From: Suillus spraguei
Lineage: Eukaryota > Basidiomycota > Agaricomycetes > Boletales > Suillaceae
Reading direction: 5' to 3'
Assembly (NCBI GenBank): GCA_016800925.1
Contig: JABCPU010000059.1
Span: 62,001-126,000 of the forward strand
Length of the DNA: 64,000 nucleotides
The translations under genes were made by a program, and so were the position numbers. The notes under the pieces were generated by a model, which saw nothing but the letters and a program-made list of their open reading frames with translations, did not search any database and was not told the origin of the DNA. Below are positions 46,116-58,287 of the stretch, in pieces. How positions within the stretch are numbered: position 1 is the first letter of the stretch; every line of letters starts with the position of its first letter.

Positions 46116-48929
46116 ATGCAGGACGGCAGAGCACCAAGGTGCCTTATCAACTTTTCGTATCATGCCAGACTGACTGGCCACGGCTTCTAGGATTAGGAAT
46201 AGGGCGCCTGCTGCTATCCAGGTTTGTTTCGTTGACATGTGTCTCTGCATTTGTTGACCCTACATAATTGCATACATAGATCACCGCAGAGCAGCTTCTG
46301 CGCGAAGTCCGTTGTTCAAATTCCCCGCCTTGCAGTATTTACAGTTTTATGTCCTTTAGGCTCAAGAGCGTCAAGAATCCACCTTTCGCGCTCCAAAACA
46401 ACGTGTTGAGGATTTTGAAGAACTCCACGAGTACCGTGGCCGCAAGCGCAAAGAGTTTGAAGAGCGAGTCAGAAGGACAAGAGGTAGCATGTAAGTGTGG
46501 TATTCGGCTTTCGTAGTGATTCCACTGAATATTGTATCAGCAAAGAATGGACTCAGTATGCAAACTGGGAGGTACGCGACTTATAATACCTGGTTAATGT
46601 TGTGGTCTGATACACTTCGTATCAGGCCAGCCAAAATGAATTTGATCGATCTCGCTCTATCTTTGAACGCGCTATGGACGTGGACTCTCGAAGCGTTCAG
46701 CTATGGCTCAGTTACACTGAAATGGAGCTCAAGTCCAGAAATGTCCAACACGCACGCAATTTATTCGATCGCGCCGTGACTCTATTGCCTCGGGTAGACC
46801 AGCTCTGGTACAAGTACGTTTACCTGGAAGAGCTTCTGCAAAATGTTCCCGGTGCCCGACAAGTCTTTGAGCGGTGGATGCAATGGGAACCGGATGACAA
46901 AGCTTGGCAAGCATACATAAAGATGGAGGAACGTTATGACGAATCGGACAGGGCCAGTGTTATATATGAGCGATGGATAGCTGTCAGGCCGGATCCGAGG
47001 GTGTGGGTGAAGTGGGCGAAGTTTGAAGAAGAACGGGGCAAGTTGGACAAGGCAAGAGAGGTGTTCCAAACCGCTCTCCAGTTCTTTGGGGATGAGGAAG
47101 AGCAGGTGGAAAAGGCTCAAGCAGTTTTCAATGCTTTTGCTAAGATGGAAACTCGGCTGAAAGAGTACGAACGTGCTCGAGTGATATATAAGGTGCGTGT
47201 TACGCGCACATTCTGCTGGGGCCGCTTTAAAGTCTGAATAATAGTTCGCACTGTCACGTCTTCCGCGATCAAAATCAGCGAACTTGTACGCAGCTTATAC
47301 CAAATTCGAGAAGCAGCACGGCACACGGTCCATTGTAGAATCCACTGTGATTGGTAAGCGAAGAATACAATACGAAGACGAGGTTTCGCAGGACGGACGA
47401 AATTACGACGTCTGGTTCGACTACGTTCGGTTGGAAGAAGGTGCCCTACGAACTTTGCGAGAAGAAGGGGGCACCAAGGAAGAGGAGAATGCAGCCACGG
47501 AGCGCGTGCGGGATGTTTACGAACGTGCTGTTGCACATGTACCTCCTGGACAAGAGAAGCGTCACTGGAGACGGTATATCTTCCTTTGGCTTGAGTATGC
47601 TCTCTTTGAAGAGATCGAAACCAAGGTCCTTTCTTCTCCACACACACCACTTATTCTCTTTGACATTATTTCACAGGACTATGACCGTGCACGCCAAGTG
47701 TATCGTACCGTTCTGAATCTTGTGCCGCACAAGCAGTTTACTTTCGCAAAACTGTGGATCATGGCTGCGAGGTTTGAAGTCAGACAGTTGGATTTAATGG
47801 CAGCGCGCAAAATGCTAGGGACCGCCATTGGCATGTGCCCGAAAGAGTCGTTATTCAAGGGTTATATTCAACTCGAGATGGATGTATGATCTTCAGTTTC
47901 TCAGCTTTACGGTATCCTAATAACATGTTTAGCTGCGAGAATTTGACCGCGTGCGGACATTGTACGAAAAGTATCTTGAGGTATTTTGTTAAGGTCTCTT
48001 TCTTTCCTCAGCAGTGATAAAACATCTTCTATAGTACGATCCTACCAACTCAGCGGCGTGGATAAAATACGCCGAACTCGAGACGGCTCTTGAGGACTTC
48101 ACCCGTGCAGAGGCGATATTTGAACTCGGAGTGTCTCAAGCATCACTCTCGATGCCCGAAATCCTTTGGAAGGCATATATCGACTTCGAAGTCGATGAGC
48201 AGGGTGATCGGGAGAAGACAAGATCACTTTATGAGCGCCTGGTGGTTCTTAGCGGGCACCACAAGGTGTGGATATCCTATGCCGAGTTCGAGGGGTCAAG
48301 TATTCCCCTGCCCCGAGCTCTGCGAGAAGAAGAGGAAGACGAGGATTCCGAACCTCGTGTTGTCGCTGGTGATCCCGAACTAGCACGACAAGTCTTTGAA
48401 CGTGGTTACAAAGACTTGAAGGTCAAGGGCCTAAAAGCTGAGGTACATCCAGCAGCTTTATAATCAGGTTGGCGCTTAACCACTTTCATCACAGAGGGCT
48501 GCTTTACTTGAGTCGTGGAAAACATTCGAGCAAGAACATGGCAGCGAGAGCGAAATAGCCAAGGTGGAAGGCATGATGCCTATCATCGGCAGAAAGCAAC
48601 ACGTCGACAAAGAGACAGGCCAGGTAGTGGAAGGTCAGTGATCTTCCCCGTATATAGCACAGCTTCCTGATCATTCTGACACAGATTGGGAACTTGTATT
48701 CGCCGACGATGAACGAGAAGCCAATCCGAGATCTTTCAAGTTCTTACAGATGGCTCATGCCTGGAAAAATTCTCAAGCCAAGAAATCTGGAGGGACTAGT
48801 ATTCTTTCTGGTTTCACTCCTGCAACAGCGAGTGCGCCTGAATCCACTCAGAATGACGATGTACAGATGGAGGACCGTAGGGAGCAGGATGATTCACACA
48901 GCGATGTTGCTAGCTCTGATGGTGAATGA
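46116..48929 (+). CDS. CLF1: Pre-mRNA splicing factor CLF1 (crooked neck, HAT repeats)
   Basis: Scaffold of the Prp19/NineTeen complex in the spliceosome, built of HAT repeats. Twelve exons: 46116-46138, 46191-46221, 46280-46306, 46360-46490, 46541-46571, 46626-47192, 47245-47625, 47677-47883, 47933-47980, 48035-48442, 48495-48633 and 48685-48929. All junctions are GT-AG and in phase, giving 745 residues, the normal length. The family start [20 protein letters not shown] is assembled across three tiny exons. It is followed by [19 protein letters not shown] and repeated W-x-x-Y/A-x-x-E helices ([58 protein letters not shown]). An acidic tail ends SDVASSDGE. It is intact despite lying between FMO copies. 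Confidence 0.96.
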
Positions 48930-50198
48930 TGGTTGACCAGGTGCCTGCTAAAACTTTATGTATTCTGTAATTTCTGAATTCATTTACTGGTTGAAACTTT
49001 AGGCTGTAAGCTTGTAGACATGGCACGAGTGAATGTAAGCTTTCGCAGAGTTCAAAGTGAACGGATTCTCGTCTTTGTTTAGGTATCTCTTTTTCAGATG
49101 AGTAGCGCTATAAAGTAATTGACAAAAGGATAAAACGGTCAGACTCTAGATTTTGGTGGTGATCCCCGCTGAATATTATTCTATATTCAGATTGAGTCGT
49201 CTTAGCAGGTCATGAGACCTCGTTGTGACTTTCTAATAGTTTAGCCGTCGTTGAATCATGTGAAGATCTACGTTGGAGACAATTTGACAGCTAGAATGTT
49301 ATATCCTCGACCTCAGTAGGTTGGTAATTTATTTGTGCATACTTTCCGTTTATCTCTTGAGGTTCACCTCAACAAATGACTGTATTACAGTTTGTTTAGC
49401 ACGTAGTATCGTCAAAGCGCCTTGGAGTGTACAAGGTCTTCAACAATTTCTCACGTGAATTCACAATTCAGATGTTTCCAAAGAACACAATTGTCTGTTC
49501 GCCGACGATGTCACACTGTGGTTCTGCTTGTACTCTCTGCCAGACTCAGTCATGCTGATGGAACTACCAAGTACTTGGTGAACTTAAAATTCAAAGGCAT
49601 AAAAGCAAGTCTTTCTACTACCAGTTCCAGAGCCGGTGTTCGAGTTCACCATCAAGTGATTCAAGCCATGCATTTCTCGGTTTTCCTCGCTGTCGAAACT
49701 GCTATGACACCATCATGTTTATGCCAGCTTAAAAACCTAGTTTGCAGGGCGTCAAACAACGGCGCAACACGTTGTCCAGGCCTTTCGTGTGTTTCTCGAG
49801 TGCGAGTCATTCGCTTTGATTCAACCCCTTTGATCACCCTTTGCGCCTTGTACTAATGGCAGTCTCGTTGGGACGGTCCAATTTGGATCTGTCATTAACC
49901 ACCTGCCGACGAGCTCGGAAGATTGAACATGTGACAGCGAGTGGTGTGGTTGATTACACAGTAGCATGCCTACCTTTGTGCGAAGTTTCCTGCCACCTGG
50001 ACCAGACTCTTGGATGATATCAAAAAATCTCCGATAACAAAAGAAGAAACAAATATGAATATGTTCGTCGTGGACCTTGTTGTCTTCGTGAAGTCTGATT
50101 AGTGAGATGTTCTAACACTCATATCCAAACATAATGAGTCAGACAGGTCTTCCCTTCTACTAACAGCACCGTGAACAAATTCTCAAAACATCATCACC
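48930..50198. other. Intergenic, no gene recognised
   Basis: The CLF1 3' flank and unassigned DNA. The longest ORF (49422-49856, 144 codons) is Cys/Arg/Ser-rich and has no recognisable domain. The last 100 bases are downstream FMO sequence. Confidence 0.4.
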
Positions 50199-52724
50199 TC
50201 AAATAACCACATCCGCCTTATTAAAAATACCTTCTTCTATCGCTTTAATTTCTACATTTGCGATCATCAGCAACACTCGATATACCACAAGGAAGAAACT
50301 TACGCAAGGCCAAATGGAGACTGTGGAAGCGTGACAGCGCCAAATCACCTATTCATCAAGAAAATGAAACCGACCAACTCATGACGAGAAAATTGCGCAT
50401 ACCAATTGCAAACCACAGACCATCATGCCCGCAGTACCTCCACACTCCAGCAGTTTGCCCTTCTTCATCTAAGCCCCAGACCCTTGTGATCTTTGCTGCG
50501 ATTTCATCTCCGCATATCTCGCGCATGAAGTCGCGAATATCACCGTAACTGTAGCCACGCATGAGTCCTGTTCGACAGAGTGAGATATTACCACACCCCG
50601 TAGCGAATATTATGATATCTGCCTGCAGCTCGGTACCATCAGCAAATCGAAGGCCACATTCCGTGAAGGACTCGATTGTGGAACCGTTCTTGATTTTGAT
50701 GTGCCCGTCGATGATAGATTTACTTCCTCCGGTGTCTGGAAGCTGTTAAGACATCTTTGTTATGTATCAGAGGCACACCCACCAAAATAATAGCCACCAC
50801 CGCGCTCCAGGAAAAGGGACGTGGCACCTGCTCCATGTATGCCAAGATTGGTTTTAAAGCCAACCTTAGCCAAGCCATCTAGAATCGCCCTGTGATTATA
50901 ATTAATGCATCTGGAAATAAGCCTTCGAATCGTCCAACATACTTATCTACGGTTTCAGCGACCACAGAAACCTCACGTTGATACAGTCGCCTAACGACTG
51001 CCCAAGGTAGCGAGGTATTATAAGTATCAGCCAGCCCCGTGGGGAAATCATCCTTGTACATAGCTGGGCAAGGAAAGTCAAGCTAAGCTGACGATAATTA
51101 CGGGAACAATTACTGCCTAGCATCGTTGCCACTGACTTCGCTGAGATCACAGACGTCGACGATCGCTGATACCTAGTAATTTATGAGACATGGAAATGAT
51201 GCCGCCAAAATACACACATTGTGATATCAACGCCGTGATTACAAAAATCTTGAGCAATGTCGTGCGCTGATGAAAATATTTAGATCCTGTTCGATACGAA
51301 AGATGTGACGAACAAACCAGAACTGCCACAACCGACTACGATTGCTTTTTTGCCGATATGATTAGCTGCAGATTTGAACTCTGACGAGTGCATGGAAGAC
51401 CCTTTGAAGCTTGCCTGCGTCCATGAATTTACATTTCGATCAGCGGAAGAATTTATCGTCACATACCTTCCCGGAGATGTTTGGAACTTTCGGGGGGCCG
51501 CCAGATCCAGTGGCGAAAACGAGGTGCTTAACGGTCAGAATCCTAGTGCATTTACCGTTGCGATTGACCTCGACAGTCCAAGTTTTCGTGCCATCGTTCC
51601 AAGACGTCTTGGTGACAGTCGAGGCGGTCCAAACATCGAGCTCAAGGAAACTTGCATATGCTTCCAACCAATCTGCCAGCTATAACCAACCACTAGAATC
51701 AGTGAACGTTCACTACGTGAATAATATTGTACTTTTGGACCCGGGGTATAGACTGGCCATGTTGATGGAAAGCTGCGAAACGCATCACAAAATAATCAAA
51801 GGAGTTCTGACGAACCACCTACGTCAGGTAAGGCGTTTGATTGTACCCTGTAAGTTTGTCAGCCAATTCCTTTCCGTAAAAGAAAGGCCACAAACAGATC
51901 GTATCATGCAGACAAAGAGTCTTGTAACGATCTCTCCACTATGAAATTGCCCTCAAGCCTTTAGCTTTAGTTGAGTACCAAAATCGTAGTAGGACGAACG
52001 TTATCCCCGACCCGAGGCTTCTTCTCGATGACAAGCGTGGGTAGACCAATGTACTTTAAGCGTGCCGCGGTCTCAAGGCCAGTGTGTCCTGCACCAATGA
52101 CAATTACCGTTGGGTCATTGTTTGAGAAGTCAGTCTCTTGGCACCGCTTCTCTTCCCAACCTCCATGATTAGCTTCCCAGTTTCTAGAGGGACCAAGCTT
52201 CCGCAGAGTCAGTGAGTGACTACAAAAAACGTGAATGCACACCTTGTGAGGGAAATCATCAACGAATCGAGACAGGTCAACAGACTATAGGCCTTCCACT
52301 TTGAATCTGGAAGGGGAACGAGATAAACGACCGCGGTACCCTTGCCATGCTTGGTGCTAAAACCAAAGCAAAACCGCAACCAAACCAAATCCTCATAAAC
52401 TTTTTGCAGCACAGGTTCTTTCAAGGGCTCCTGTGAGAGACACAGTTCATGAAGACCCGTAGCAACGAGACGAGCATCCAAGAGTCTCTTGATGTCCTTC
52501 CTTCCTTCAAATGTCCTGAGATCCCAGGTCAGTGCGATCACGTCCTTCCAGAAGCCATCCTCGAGAAAGAGGTCGACAATAGCTGCGGTATCATTTTGAG
52601 TTATTGCAGCTGATAATGCGTTGAGCCACTCGGTGGCTACCCCACATGAAGAGACATTGAAAGGATCTGTGACCCCCAAGCGACCCAAGGTGGGCAAACG
52701 TTGAGGAAACGGGTCAGTTGCCAT
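50199..52724 (-). pseudogene. NTF2-FMO copy 6 (frameshift, altered motif)
   Basis: Sixth copy, separated from the others by CLF1. Exon 1 opens MATDPFPQRLPTLGRLGVTD. Near 52258 copy 6 (read on the minus strand) has TCGTTGATGATTTCCC where copy 4 has TCGTTGACCGATTTTCC, a one-base loss at the end of the NTF2-like exon. The FAD motif VIVIGAGHTGLETAARLKYI is intact. The later motif FATGY reads FATGC here (ATGCGNIS). A TAA falls in the segment GATGTCTTAACAG that copies 3-5 read as GTCTCAACAG. This supports that segment being intronic rather than coding. Intron and exon positions otherwise follow copy 3. Confidence 0.75.
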
Positions 52725-54157
52725 ACTGAAAGCTGAGATGTGCGGATTGAGAGCGACACCATAGATTCTTTAAACCATCCCGGTTTTTAACTTCAAAACA
52801 GCGCCACCTAAACCCACAACGGCGCCAGGCTAGATCAATTAATCAGGAAAGTTGCCAATCAGAGCACAACACTTGGTCATGCATTTATGATCAGTCATGA
52901 CGTGCACGGCGAGTTTGGTGAATTCACAATGCTCCCAGAGGCTCTCAAATTTACCCGCATGAATTACCGTGAATTTGAGTGAATCTGGGTGAATTACTCC
53001 CAAAGATTCCAATCAGAAGGATCGGTGAGACTGCGAGGAACTCCCGACCTTCTTCATGGGCGCAGAAACAGGCTGCGGAGCTTGTTTAGCGCTCGACTCT
53101 GAAAGTAGTTCACATAGATATAGTGAACGTAAATCAGTACCATCACATCCAGCAAGCACAGACGAGTTTTTCTTCACTGTCTTGAACTCCGCAGGAAGGC
53201 GGTGATCCCTATTCAGCCAGTCCGCACCGTCATCAAATTCATCCTCCAAATTTAAATCTGATGTGTGTGGCGCGAGAGTATGGGGTTTGGGTGGAAGGAG
53301 GTTTCCGACCAGGGTCCTGCAGCAGCAACAGATCCTCACCAGAACGCTTGCCAAGGACCGTGGTTTCCATATCACGCCACCTAACCAATGGTTTGTATGA
53401 CATCTGCTGTTTCTGTTGTAATCGAGGTAAGTTGATATCTCACATTAGGATCGAAGGACAGACCTTAGGATCGAAGTTAATATGAATGAGCTTTGCGTTC
53501 TGGAATCTGTCAGCATCGGCAAAACCGCCCAGAACCATAAAGGCCCGGCAGCTCCCGAAAGGACTCCCACGCCGCCGATCACTGACCTCACCAGCCTCAC
53601 AAGTATGACGCATGTCATACACGCCACCATCAACCTCCCACGCCTCCTTACTGACCCCATACCCCTCGTAAGCGCCACATATCGTGTTTGAAGATACTAG
53701 GTCGGCGATGCCGACATGGACCTTGCTCAGCTGTTGTTGTTTATTTGGTTTTGGGTTTTGTTTTGAACTCTCATGTCGTCTGTCCCTGGAATCGAGCTAC
53801 AGGGCAATAGTCCTGGGTTATCTTTGTCTGTTGATGGCATTGTTGAGTTCCAAGCTCGCGGTAGTGTCCATATACATGTCTTTAATGCCGAAAAAAGATG
53901 AATTATGGAAGACTGGCGCAAGCGATATAACTGACTAATCAGGTAGCGGGCATTGCCACTTTAGGTGGCGCTATTAGTTATGTGTATCACATACTATTGA
54001 TGTCATAGTCTGTCAGATTATCTTCCACGCCATATAACCTTGCTTCACAAGGTAACTTGCAAGCCTTCCATGCCCCTCGCAAGGACTATTGAGACTCATA
54101 AAGGTATGTTCTTGTGTTTATCTCATCTGTCTCACTTATTCCCTCATTCCCTTTGCC
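52725..54157. other. Intergenic; possible small gene relic on the minus strand
   Basis: The first about 80 bases are FMO upstream sequence. On the minus strand 53015-53375 a stretch starts METTVLGKRSGEDLLLLQDP and, after a frame change, continues NLEDEFDDGADWLNRDH. The TVLGKR start resembles the N-terminus of CDC6-like proteins often scattered in mushroom genomes, but the match is too short to call. No other gene is visible. Confidence 0.3.
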
Positions 54158-54282
54158 TGTTACAAACTAGGATGGCGTCACCAGCAACAGTGCAAAGGCA
54201 CTTAATGGTTTACTGGGAAGTTCATTGATTGTTCAAAGGAACAAGACCTAGCCTAAGAGATGTGTCTCAAAGGTATCAACAT
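54158..54282 (+). repeat. LTR-like fragment (copy of 62490-62612)
   Basis: About 125 bp nearly identical, in the same orientation, to the first 123 bp of the LTR at 62490 (shared AAAGGCACTTAATGGTTTAC and GACCTAGCCTAAGAGATGTG). It starts TGTTAC. The similarity stops at GGTATCA, so it is truncated. Confidence 0.7.
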
Positions 54283-56652
54283 AGAAACCTTCATCCTTAT
54301 ATGTAAGGGTAATCGGTGGAGGGCTGGTAAGCGAAGGACAATAAAGGGAAAGATGTGTTGGTCCCCAGTATTCGCAGATGCGACACTGATAGTCGGGACA
54401 GTTCTTTTGGTGATGACCCATTGACCCACAGATGCAGCATTTCATATTTTTGTTGCGATTAGATGTAGACTGGTGAAGGGGAGTGGGAGCGACAATTCAT
54501 TTGAAGGGTTCGGTGGAATGCGCTCGCTTCTTCCCTCGACTCCTGCTCATACGTTGTAAGGCACATTCATTACTTTTGTGAACATCATCAGTAAGGGTGC
54601 AAGGCTGGGGCAAGGGAGTGGCGGTGGCAACCGTGAGGAGCTCATCTGGCTTGGAAGGTGTGGTTATGCCTAGTTCCTCTACTAGAACTGAAGCGCGTGT
54701 AAGATGATCAATGATACGAGACATGGTTGGGTTGAATTCAGGGAGGGGTTCTTTTTCCAAAATTGAGGTGGTGCACTCAAGATCTTGGATCAAGACTGGT
54801 TTAGGGGGACTAAATGTAACGAACATATTGGCGCTGGGCTTAAAACCCTATCTTTTGACACTTGTCTCACGTCTATAGGAGTTACCACTTGTCCATGGCC
54901 GTCTTACCCCTTTAGCATTACCAGTGGCATCCCACGTTTACCACACACTGTACTGACTACCGCACCTCGTTCCACGTACCAATGTCCTCCCATGTCCTTG
55001 CCATGTCTGCATAGCTCCATTTGGTGCATTGTTTGTTTTATGTTCATTATCACTGATTCCACGGCAAGTCTTACTACATGTTGCCTCGTGCCGCAGCGCC
55101 TCGTGCTATGTTTACATATGGCGGTTACTACACTCGAGTGCTACTTATCTTGCCTAGAGTATTCCGGATACATACAATTTAGGATATAAGCACCGCGTAC
55201 CCTGCACGATAAAGAACCTGATTTTACACCATTGCATGTACTATAGGTTACGATTATTGTCTAGCTCTGGATCTACCCAGTAGTGGACTTAGTCTTTAAA
55301 GTTTCCTTATCACTCGTTAATTGATCACGCTCATTCTCCATTACTGCTGGCATACCGCTGGACTTTTGACTGTTATTTTGACTGAACTTCTCATGCACCA
55401 CTACTTTACCGCTAAAAGTACCGTGGCTTTCTTTACTGTTTCTTCGCACCGCTTGCAACTTTACCGTTACCGCTGATATCATTGCTCGACATCGCTCACT
55501 CGATGCAACTGTTTCTGACTATATCTTGACCACAGTAGTACCACTACTTACAATGCTAGTTCCGGCGGCATCACCGCTGACTGCGGCAACTTACTGCAGA
55601 CCAAGACGCTTCATTCACACATAAGTTTGACTTGAACTTGACCATACTAATAGGCATCCCCCTTTAGGGTCGAACACTCTTGTTTTCACAAGTGAAGCAG
55701 ACTAGACGGAGCACAAGACTCACATACTAACTTAGGAGGTAGTTTATCTACAGCCCAGGTTAGGTTGTATCTTTACACCAAATCAGTCAGGAATCATCAT
55801 TGGTGGGTGGATACTGAGATCCTTTAACATACATTTGAGTGCGATAATCTCAGCAGGCTTGATGTTAAGTTCTTTGGCAGCTACTACCTCCTCATGAGTA
55901 TATGCTGATTGGTCATGGAGGTGTGGAGGTTCGTTCTCATCATTGGGAGTGTTTACGGGTGATGGAGTAGGTTGGGTTTCGTAGTTCTGGATGGCAGTGA
56001 TCAACTCGCTTACTACTACTCTAGTGGCTATGGATTCTTCCACCGCTTCTTGAATTCCTTCAATGATGGCGTCAGTGGTGTGCATAACCTCCTGGACAGT
56101 AGCCAGTAGGCCAGTAAGGGCAACAAGATTAGCACGAGAGCCCTTAGCTCTTGTGGTAGGCAGTGGAATGTGGAATGGAGCTGTCTGTGGAGAGGGAGGT
56201 CTAGCAACACCTGCCCTTCATTCGGCCATGATGTGAATGGCTTCTTCAACATCAGCTTTAAAAGAATTGGGAAGGAGAAGCATCCTGTAAGCACGGATGC
56301 GTTTTTTGAGATGTAGGAATTGTTGACAGAGTGGAGGATTGTCAAGCTTGTTTGCGATCCTTTCGATGAGGTCAGTGGTATGGATAATGTTAACAATGAG
56401 GTTGGTGTTGAAAGTGTCTCGTTCAGTGAGGATTCTTTTGATTTTGAGGGTGTGTCCCTCGCAGAGAAGGGCTGCCTCAATGTAGGTGTTGCCGTCAATG
56501 TTTCTAATGAGGTTGTCATACTCATCTCCGGTGGAGTAGATTTCGGGGGTAGTTGGTGTAACAAACGTAGCGGGGAAAGGCATAATAGATTTTGATGTTG
56601 GTATAGAAGGATGAGTCCTTTGAACTAGAAGGCGTTCCGCTGTAACAGACAA
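54248..56652 (-). pseudogene. Retroelement gag-like ORF with double zinc knuckle, split by a solo LTR
   Basis: Read on the minus strand: 56652-56218 (MPFPATFVTPTTPEIYSTGD), a break, 56160-55783 (NIKPAEIIALKCMLKDLSIH), the LTR insertion, then 54814-54497 (PKPVLIQDLECTTSILEKEP) and 54445-54248 with the Cys-His motif CCICGSMGHHQKNCPDYQCR followed by ICEYWGPTHLSLYCP. Zinc-knuckle proteins of this type are gag proteins of fungal LTR elements. Stops near 56218 and 54500, besides the LTR, mean it is dead. It does not match the chromovirus gag at 61.1-62.4 kb, so it is probably a different element into which, or next to which, the chromovirus inserted. Confidence 0.6.
54815..55777 (+). mobile_element. 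Solo LTR, 963 bp, inserted in the gag-like ORF
   Basis: Starts TGTAACGAACATATTGGCGC and ends TTTACA, so the ends are TGTAA/TTACA inverted. The flanks CTAAA (54810-54814) and CCAAA (55778-55782) look like a 5-bp target duplication with one change. The gag-like reading frame resumes on either side. A second copy starts at 63844 and runs off the window. Confidence 0.8.
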
Positions 56653-56953
56653 ACTCAGGCTGACCTTAAAATAGTAGTTTTTGCATAGTGTCTCTTACTT
56701 AGGCTTTCCTTACCTTAGGTCCGCATTTTGGCTGATTACATAAGAACCTAACCTTGCACCTGTCTTTACACCACTTCACCACTAGCAGTAGCAGTCTGAG
56801 ACTTACTGTTTGAATGATAGTTTTACTCTCCTCTGAGCTCTGAGCCTTGGACCAGAAACCCTTGGGTTGAATAGCAGCTAGGCAGCATTCAACATATATC
56901 TGCACCTCAGTAGAGTTGTGCTACCCACACCGCTTCTTATAAGCATTGAGAAT
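56653..56953. other. Junction between the gag-like ORF and the chromovirus
   Basis: About 300 bp, probably including the 3' end of the chromovirus. I could not identify an LTR boundary here. Confidence 0.35.
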
Positions 56954-57217
56954 TCAAGCGGAGTTTTTCAAGTTCTCTTCTGGCAGCCATTCATTATCTC
57001 CTGATGAGTATCCTTTCCAGGTTACGAAATATCGTCGGTGATTACTGGTGCCTTTATGAGAAAGTATAGCTTTGACTTCATATTTTTCTTCTTCTTCAAC
57101 AATGTCAGGTGGTGGTTCTGGGAAGTTTGGTCTGTGTATGTCACTTTCACTATAGGAAGATAAGACATTGGCATGGAATGTAGGATGAATTTTCCATTGT
57201 GGAGGGAGTTTAAGCAT
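56954..57217 (-). CDS. Integrase C-terminal part and chromodomain
   Basis: The end of pol: LPPQWKIHPTFHANVLSSY is the usual gypsy integrase tail, then a chromodomain with YEVKAILSHKG, RRYFVTWKGYSSGDNEWLPE and ENLKNS. Chromodomains bind modified histone tails and steer insertion into heterochromatin. This identifies the element as a chromovirus. Confidence 0.85.
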   Translation of the reverse strand: MLKLPPQWKIHPTFHANVLSSYSESDIHRPNFPEPPPDIVEEEEKYEVKAILSHKGTSNHRRYFVTWKGYSSGDNEWLPEENLKNSA

Positions 57218-57367
57218 GAATGTGATGGGAGATAAGACTGCGATGATCGGAAATGGTCCGTATCATTTCGGTGCTAGTTTCTTAGAAGGGAGTTTAAGTC
57301 TAAGATTAGCTGCTGACAGCCAGACCTTATCTCTGATTTTCCACAGTGTATACTTATCTTGATGGGA

Positions 57368-58084
57368 TCATTCGGCCATTGTTTGCATTGCAATATTATG
57401 ACAAGCAATTGCTTCTTCTCTTATCTTCTGCAGTGATTGTACTTGATCTTCTGCTGCGGGTACAGTGGAATCTGGGATAAGATGTGGGATAGCCCGCAGC
57501 TTGTATCCCATCATGATGTAGAAGGGAGAGGCATTTTGAGCATCATGTTTTCTATGGTTGTGAATGAATTCGGCAATAGGGAAGTGTTCAACCCAATGTT
57601 CTGGGTTGTTTCGACAGTAGATTTGAAGATAGGTTTCTAATTCTTGGTTAAGGTGTTCCATCTGTCTGTCAGTTTGCGGGTGATATGCTGTAGATGGGGC
57701 TATTTCATAATCCAGAAGGTGTGCTAGTTCTTTTGAGAAGCGGGATAGGAATTGCGGTCCACAATCAGAGATTACTTTGTCATGGAGACCAAAGCAGCGA
57801 TAGATGTGTTTCAAAAATAGCTTTGCAACACCTTCTGATCTAACTGTTTTGAGACAAGGGATGATAATTACCCCCTTTGTAAGGCCATGGTCTACCACGA
57901 CCATGATGCTATCAAAGCCCCTGGAGACAGGCAGGTCAGTAATCAAGTCCACAGAGAGTTGGGAGAAAGGACGGGTTGCAGAAGATGGAATGGGATGTAA
58001 TGGTGGGCGAACAGGATGAGTGTCAGATTTCATTTGCTGACAATGAGCACGTCCTTCGACGTATTTCCTGATGTAGGAACCCAT
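57368..58084 (-). CDS. Integrase zinc-binding end and catalytic core
   Basis: An open stretch of 238 residues. It carries CQQMKSDTHP of the zinc-binding region, then the catalytic core with Asp in QLSVDLITDLPVS, Asp in KVISDCGPQFLSRF and Glu in YHPQTDRQMEHLNQELE. The D,D(35)E set is complete. The upstream HH part is cut by a stop near 58090. Confidence 0.85.
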   Translation of the reverse strand: MGSYIRKYVEGRAHCQQMKSDTHPVRPPLHPIPSSATRPFSQLSVDLITDLPVSRGFDSIMVVVDHGLTKGVIIIPCLKTVRSEGVAKLFLKHIYRCFGLHDKVISDCGPQFLSRFSKELAHLLDYEIAPSTAYHPQTDRQMEHLNQELETYLQIYCRNNPEHWVEHFPIAEFIHNHRKHDAQNASPFYIMMGYKLRAIPHLIPDSTVPAAEDQVQSLQKIREEAIACHNIAMQTMAE

Positions 58085-58287
58085 GGCAGGCTACCAAGGT
58101 TCGTGTTTCACTAGTTCTTCTGTTTTAAAACAGCCAGGGTGTCCCGCCGTGGGATGATCGTGATAGCACTTAAGAATATCAGCATGATAAGCTGCAGGAA
58201 TATATGCACATGATTTGTAATACAGGATTCCATTGCTGATTGTCCAATCAGACAGCGCTGATTTCATTGGTGGAAGACATATACCAT

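Noticed and set aside
49422..49856. 144-codon plus-strand ORF
   Set aside because: Unusual Cys/Arg composition, no domain, no copy elsewhere and no neighbouring exons. Chance is the simpler explanation.
16475..52724. FMO array as a secondary-metabolite gene cluster
   Set aside because: No backbone synthase, transporter or transcription factor accompanies the copies, and I see lesions in all but copy 3.
53015..53375. CDC6-like gene
   Set aside because: Only a short TVLGKR-type start and an acidic stretch are visible, in two frames, with no ATPase motifs. Too weak to call.
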